From: Chitinophaga sp. Cy-1792
GTDB taxonomy: Bacteria; Bacteroidota; Bacteroidia; Chitinophagales; Chitinophagaceae
NCBI RefSeq assembly: GCF_011752935.1
Contig: NZ_VWWO01000001.1
Location: 1,488,001-1,552,000 of the forward strand
Reading direction: 5' to 3'
DNA: 64,000 nt
The first letter of the stretch is position 1; each line of letters opens with the position of its first letter. This document shows, one piece after another, positions 61,652-64,000 of this stretch. A program made the position numbers and the translations under genes. The notes under the pieces are model-generated. The model had not been told where the DNA came from and ran no database searches. It saw only the letters and a list, made by a program, of their open reading frames with translations.

Positions 61652-61903
61652 TTAAGGCCTTCCTTCCTGTGGTTGAAAGGATTTAACTAACCATATTAAG
61701 GCATCTGTATGTAACAGGACATTTAATAAAATGATAACCAATAAAGTATATAACCACCACCTGTATCGTTTCAATATCATGGCCGCCAGCAATAAAAGCT
61801 GGAACACTACCATTAAGATGAAAAACACGTACAATGGCCATAAATTCATCCTGATGCCGTGCCTCAGGTAAGAAAAGCTAAGTGCCTCCAGGTCCGCTAC
61901 CAT
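61652..61903 (-). CDS. small membrane protein, two TM segments
   Basis: Protein of 83 residues with hydrophobic segments at about 22-43 (W-P-L-Y-V-F-F-I-L-M-V-V-F-Q-L-L) and 49-70 (W-W-L-Y-T-L-L-V-I-I-L-L-N-V-L-L). It ends in a polar tail (Q-P-Q-E-G-R-P). An internal Met at residue 19 is an alternative start that would leave the topology unchanged. No family is recognised. It stands alone on the minus strand between the DUF2167 and AraC genes. The flanking spacers (61538-61651 and 61904-62041) show no clear signal. Confidence 0.55.
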   Translation of the reverse strand: MVADLEALSFSYLRHGIRMNLWPLYVFFILMVVFQLLLLAAMILKRYRWWLYTLLVIILLNVLLHTDALIWLVKSFQPQEGRP

Positions 61904-62041
61904 AAATAAATAGCCTGATAGCGTGTGTGGAAAGATTAGTTCCCAGGATGATTACCAAAGTAATACACCACCTGATTATTTGTTGTTTCATACAATAGGG
62001 AAGATGATGAAATTACATTTTTCCACAAGATAGCAGATCAA

Positions 62042-62956
62042 TTATTGAAATGCGGCCCGGAATTCCATTGGAGACTGATTGGTTTTTTGCTTAAATAATT
62101 TGCTGAAAGATTGAGAGTGCGAAAATCCAAGCTCATAGGCGATTTCACTGACACTCAAGCTGGTGGTACTCAGGCGTTCCTTCGCATAGTCAATCATTTT
62201 TCGTTGTATGTGTTGTTGTGTATTTTGTTGGGTTTGAAGTCGCAATAAAGTACTGAGGTAGTTAGGAGAGATGTTTAATTTTTGTGCGATACTGGTGACT
62301 GTTGGAATACCTGCTGATAGTAGGTTTCCGGCAGAAATATATTCATTCAATACCATTTCGAATTTTTCCAGTAATTCATGACTTGATTTTTTACGGGTGA
62401 GAAACTGTCTTTCGTAGAAGCGTTCGGAATAGGTAAGTAATAATATCAGTTGTGCTATGATTAGTTCCTGGCTGAAGCGATCTATATTTGACTGATATTC
62501 TTTTTCTATACTTTTTAAGATATCAGCTATGGTAGTTTCTTCTTTTTCAGAAAGGAAAAGCGCTTCATTTACTGCATACTGAAAAAAATCGTACGACTTT
62601 ATTTTAGCTGCCAATGGGGTATTCCATAAGAAGTCGGGATGTATGAGTAACAGCCATCCGCTGGGCTGAACCTGTACATCCGGTTGAATTTCAAGTCGCA
62701 GAAACTGCAGCGGTGAAATAAAGCAAAGTACCCCTGAATTAAAATCATATGGTTGTTGTCCGTAGTTAAACCTGCCCTGAACATTCCGTTTTAATCCAAT
62801 TGAATAAAAGTTTTGTATCCATTTAAGCTCGGTATCATCTATAGGGTACTGAACCTTACTGTAATCGATCAGACTGATCAGTGGATGGTCAGGACCGGAG
62901 AGCTGACAGAAACTATGGAACTCAGCAATTGAATTAAAGCGGAATGTCTTATCCAT
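62042..62956 (-). CDS. AraC-family transcriptional regulator
   Basis: Regulator of 304 residues. The C-terminal double HTH lies at about 210-300: V-T-S-I-A-Q-K-L-N-I-S-P-N-Y-L-S-T-L-L-R (first HTH) and L-S-V-S-E-I-A-Y-E-L-G-F-S-H-S-Q-S-F-S-K-L-F-K (second HTH), with the usual G-F-S-x-x-x-x-F-S-K-x-F-K. The N-terminal part (about 20-140) resembles a cupin-like ligand domain but is not diagnostic. It follows the SDR gene by 51 bp on the same strand and probably controls it, a common arrangement for AraC/SDR pairs. Confidence 0.93.
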   Translation of the reverse strand: MDKTFRFNSIAEFHSFCQLSGPDHPLISLIDYSKVQYPIDDTELKWIQNFYSIGLKRNVQGRFNYGQQPYDFNSGVLCFISPLQFLRLEIQPDVQVQPSGWLLLIHPDFLWNTPLAAKIKSYDFFQYAVNEALFLSEKEETTIADILKSIEKEYQSNIDRFSQELIIAQLILLLTYSERFYERQFLTRKKSSHELLEKFEMVLNEYISAGNLLSAGIPTVTSIAQKLNISPNYLSTLLRLQTQQNTQQHIQRKMIDYAKERLSTTSLSVSEIAYELGFSHSQSFSKLFKQKTNQSPMEFRAAFQ

Positions 62957-63007
62957 ACTGGTTAATTTAACAATATACGATATGCCTCTTTACTGCAAAT
63001 GTCGTGA

Positions 63008-63847
63008 TTAATAGGCGGTGGAAAAAGTGTAATTTTTATATTGTTCCACGTCTTTGTTAACGATATTTTGTTTGTCTTGTACGAGGTCATATGCATCTTT
63101 TCCCAGGAAGAGGTGTACCGGAGGATTTGCTTCCTGGCTGATGGCGATCAGTACGTCTGCAGCTTTTTCGGGGTCATTAGGCTGCTGATGATTGATTTCA
63201 TTGATATGTGCCTGCTCTGCCTTTCGGGCGGCTGTATAGGCCTCAATCGGGCGCGCAGGCCTACCCACCGAACCTTTGCTTAAGAAGTCAGTACGGAAGT
63301 AGCCAGGGTATACTACCGTTGCATTCACGCCGAATTCTTTTATCTCTGCTGCAAGGGATTCTGTAAGTCCGGCAACCGCAAATTTAGTGGCGAGATAAAT
63401 TCCCCATCCGGGAAATCCGCCATGGTAGCCACCAATGGATGCAATGTTGAAAATATGTCCTTTTTGTTGTTTGCGTAGCTGAGGCATTACATTCCGGATA
63501 ACATTTAAAGTACCGAAAACATTTACATCAAAATTTTCTCTTGATTCCATGTCGGAAAGCTCTTCCAAGGTACCTATCTGTCCATAGCCGGCATTATTAA
63601 CCACTACGTCGAGGTGGCCGAATTGTGCAATGGATTTTTCAACAGCTGTAAGTACGCTGTTATTATCGGCAAGATTTACTTCCAGGGGAAGGAAGTTGGC
63701 AGCAGGCGCGCCGATGGCATCTATCAGTGATTGTGCATTGCGTGAAGTGGCTGCAACACTGTGGCCTGATGCCAGTAGTTTTTTTACGAGTGATAGTCCG
63801 ATTCCTTTGGAGGCGCCGGTTACCAGCCATACGTTATTTGTTTCCAT
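63008..63847 (-). CDS. short-chain dehydrogenase/reductase
   Basis: NAD(P)-dependent oxidoreductase of 279 residues. The cofactor motif is T10-G-A-S-K-G-I-G17. N-N-A-G is at 84-87. The catalytic set is S137 in N-I-A-S-I-G-G and Y151-L-A-T-K155. Residues from about 185 on (S-V-G-R-P-A-R-P-I-E-A-Y) form the substrate loop typical of classical SDRs that act on carbonyl or hydroxyl groups; the substrate is unknown. It is the first of a two-gene minus-strand unit with the AraC regulator. The 153 bp from 63848 to the window end show no clear promoter box. Confidence 0.94.
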   Translation of the reverse strand: METNNVWLVTGASKGIGLSLVKKLLASGHSVAATSRNAQSLIDAIGAPAANFLPLEVNLADNNSVLTAVEKSIAQFGHLDVVVNNAGYGQIGTLEELSDMESRENFDVNVFGTLNVIRNVMPQLRKQQKGHIFNIASIGGYHGGFPGWGIYLATKFAVAGLTESLAAEIKEFGVNATVVYPGYFRTDFLSKGSVGRPARPIEAYTAARKAEQAHINEINHQQPNDPEKAADVLIAISQEANPPVHLFLGKDAYDLVQDKQNIVNKDVEQYKNYTFSTAY

Positions 63848-64000
63848 ACTTTACTTTTTGGGTTTAAAGTGATGGAACAAAGGTGAGGTGCAATAGAAAA
63901 AGAAATGTAGCCGGATCAGTTAATCCTGTAGCTAAATCGTGAAAATGTGTTGGTAACCAGGTCAGCTGCCGGCATGTAGCGACTGACCTGGAGAAGGTGC

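Overview
The window is a 64 kb piece of a Bacteroidota chromosome. It most resembles Chitinophagaceae (Chitinophaga-like). The reasons are three SusC/SusD pairs, a FecR-type anti-sigma factor with an STN-domain SusC, a type IX secretion (T9SS) type-B C-terminal domain on a giant adhesin followed by a PorP/SprF protein, DUF4249 and DUF2167 proteins, and several upstream boxes of the Bacteroidota form TAnnTTTG. No insertion sequence, prophage, CRISPR array, rRNA or tRNA was recognised. The genus is an inference from gene content.

Layout. 1-2615: the 3' part of a TonB-dependent receptor and its DUF4249 lipoprotein. 3171-8445: an acid-resistance style cluster of glutamate decarboxylase, a glutamate/GABA antiporter, a DcaP-like porin and an exported glutaminase. 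8546-11251: an overlapping run of a CbpA-type DnaJ, a small DinD/BRO-like protein and a 14-TM drug exporter. 11293-12735: a soluble REC-PAS-histidine kinase. 13010-21224: a 2424-residue cadherin-repeat adhesin and its PorP/SprF partner. 21519-22727: two XRE regulators, each convergent with one of two paralogous 76-residue small proteins. 23214-25425: a CvfB-like S1 protein and a TSUP/DUF1634 pair.

25504-33455 (minus strand) is a polysaccharide utilisation locus (GH29, GH28, SusC, SusD) that looks pectin- or fucose-directed. Two LacI-like operator sequences lie in front of it. 33697-38873 holds malate:quinone oxidoreductase, an exported phosphoesterase, a SUKH-like protein, an AHSA1-like protein and a FAD monooxygenase. 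38949-46791 holds a GH9-polysaccharide deacetylase fusion, a DeoR regulator preceded by a perfect 28-bp palindrome, and a second SusC/SusD pair. 46895-48804 is an overlapping hydrolase / ECF sigma / membrane protein operon, followed by a MacB-like permease. 51554-58921 holds YjbQ, an ECF sigma factor, FecR, an STN-SusC and a SusD. 59303-63847 holds RtcB, a DUF2167 protein, a small membrane protein, an AraC regulator and an SDR.

How the parts fit. The GAD cluster can make glutamate from glutamine outside the cytoplasm, import it, decarboxylate it with consumption of a proton, and export GABA. The adhesin needs T9SS, and its adjacent PorP/SprF is the expected outer-membrane partner. The SusCD loci import glycans: the first has its own hydrolases, and the third is wired to a sigma/anti-sigma pair. 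The least explained parts are the duplicated XRE/small-protein module, the DnaJ-linked DinD-like protein, and the higher-order repeat structure inside the adhesin.
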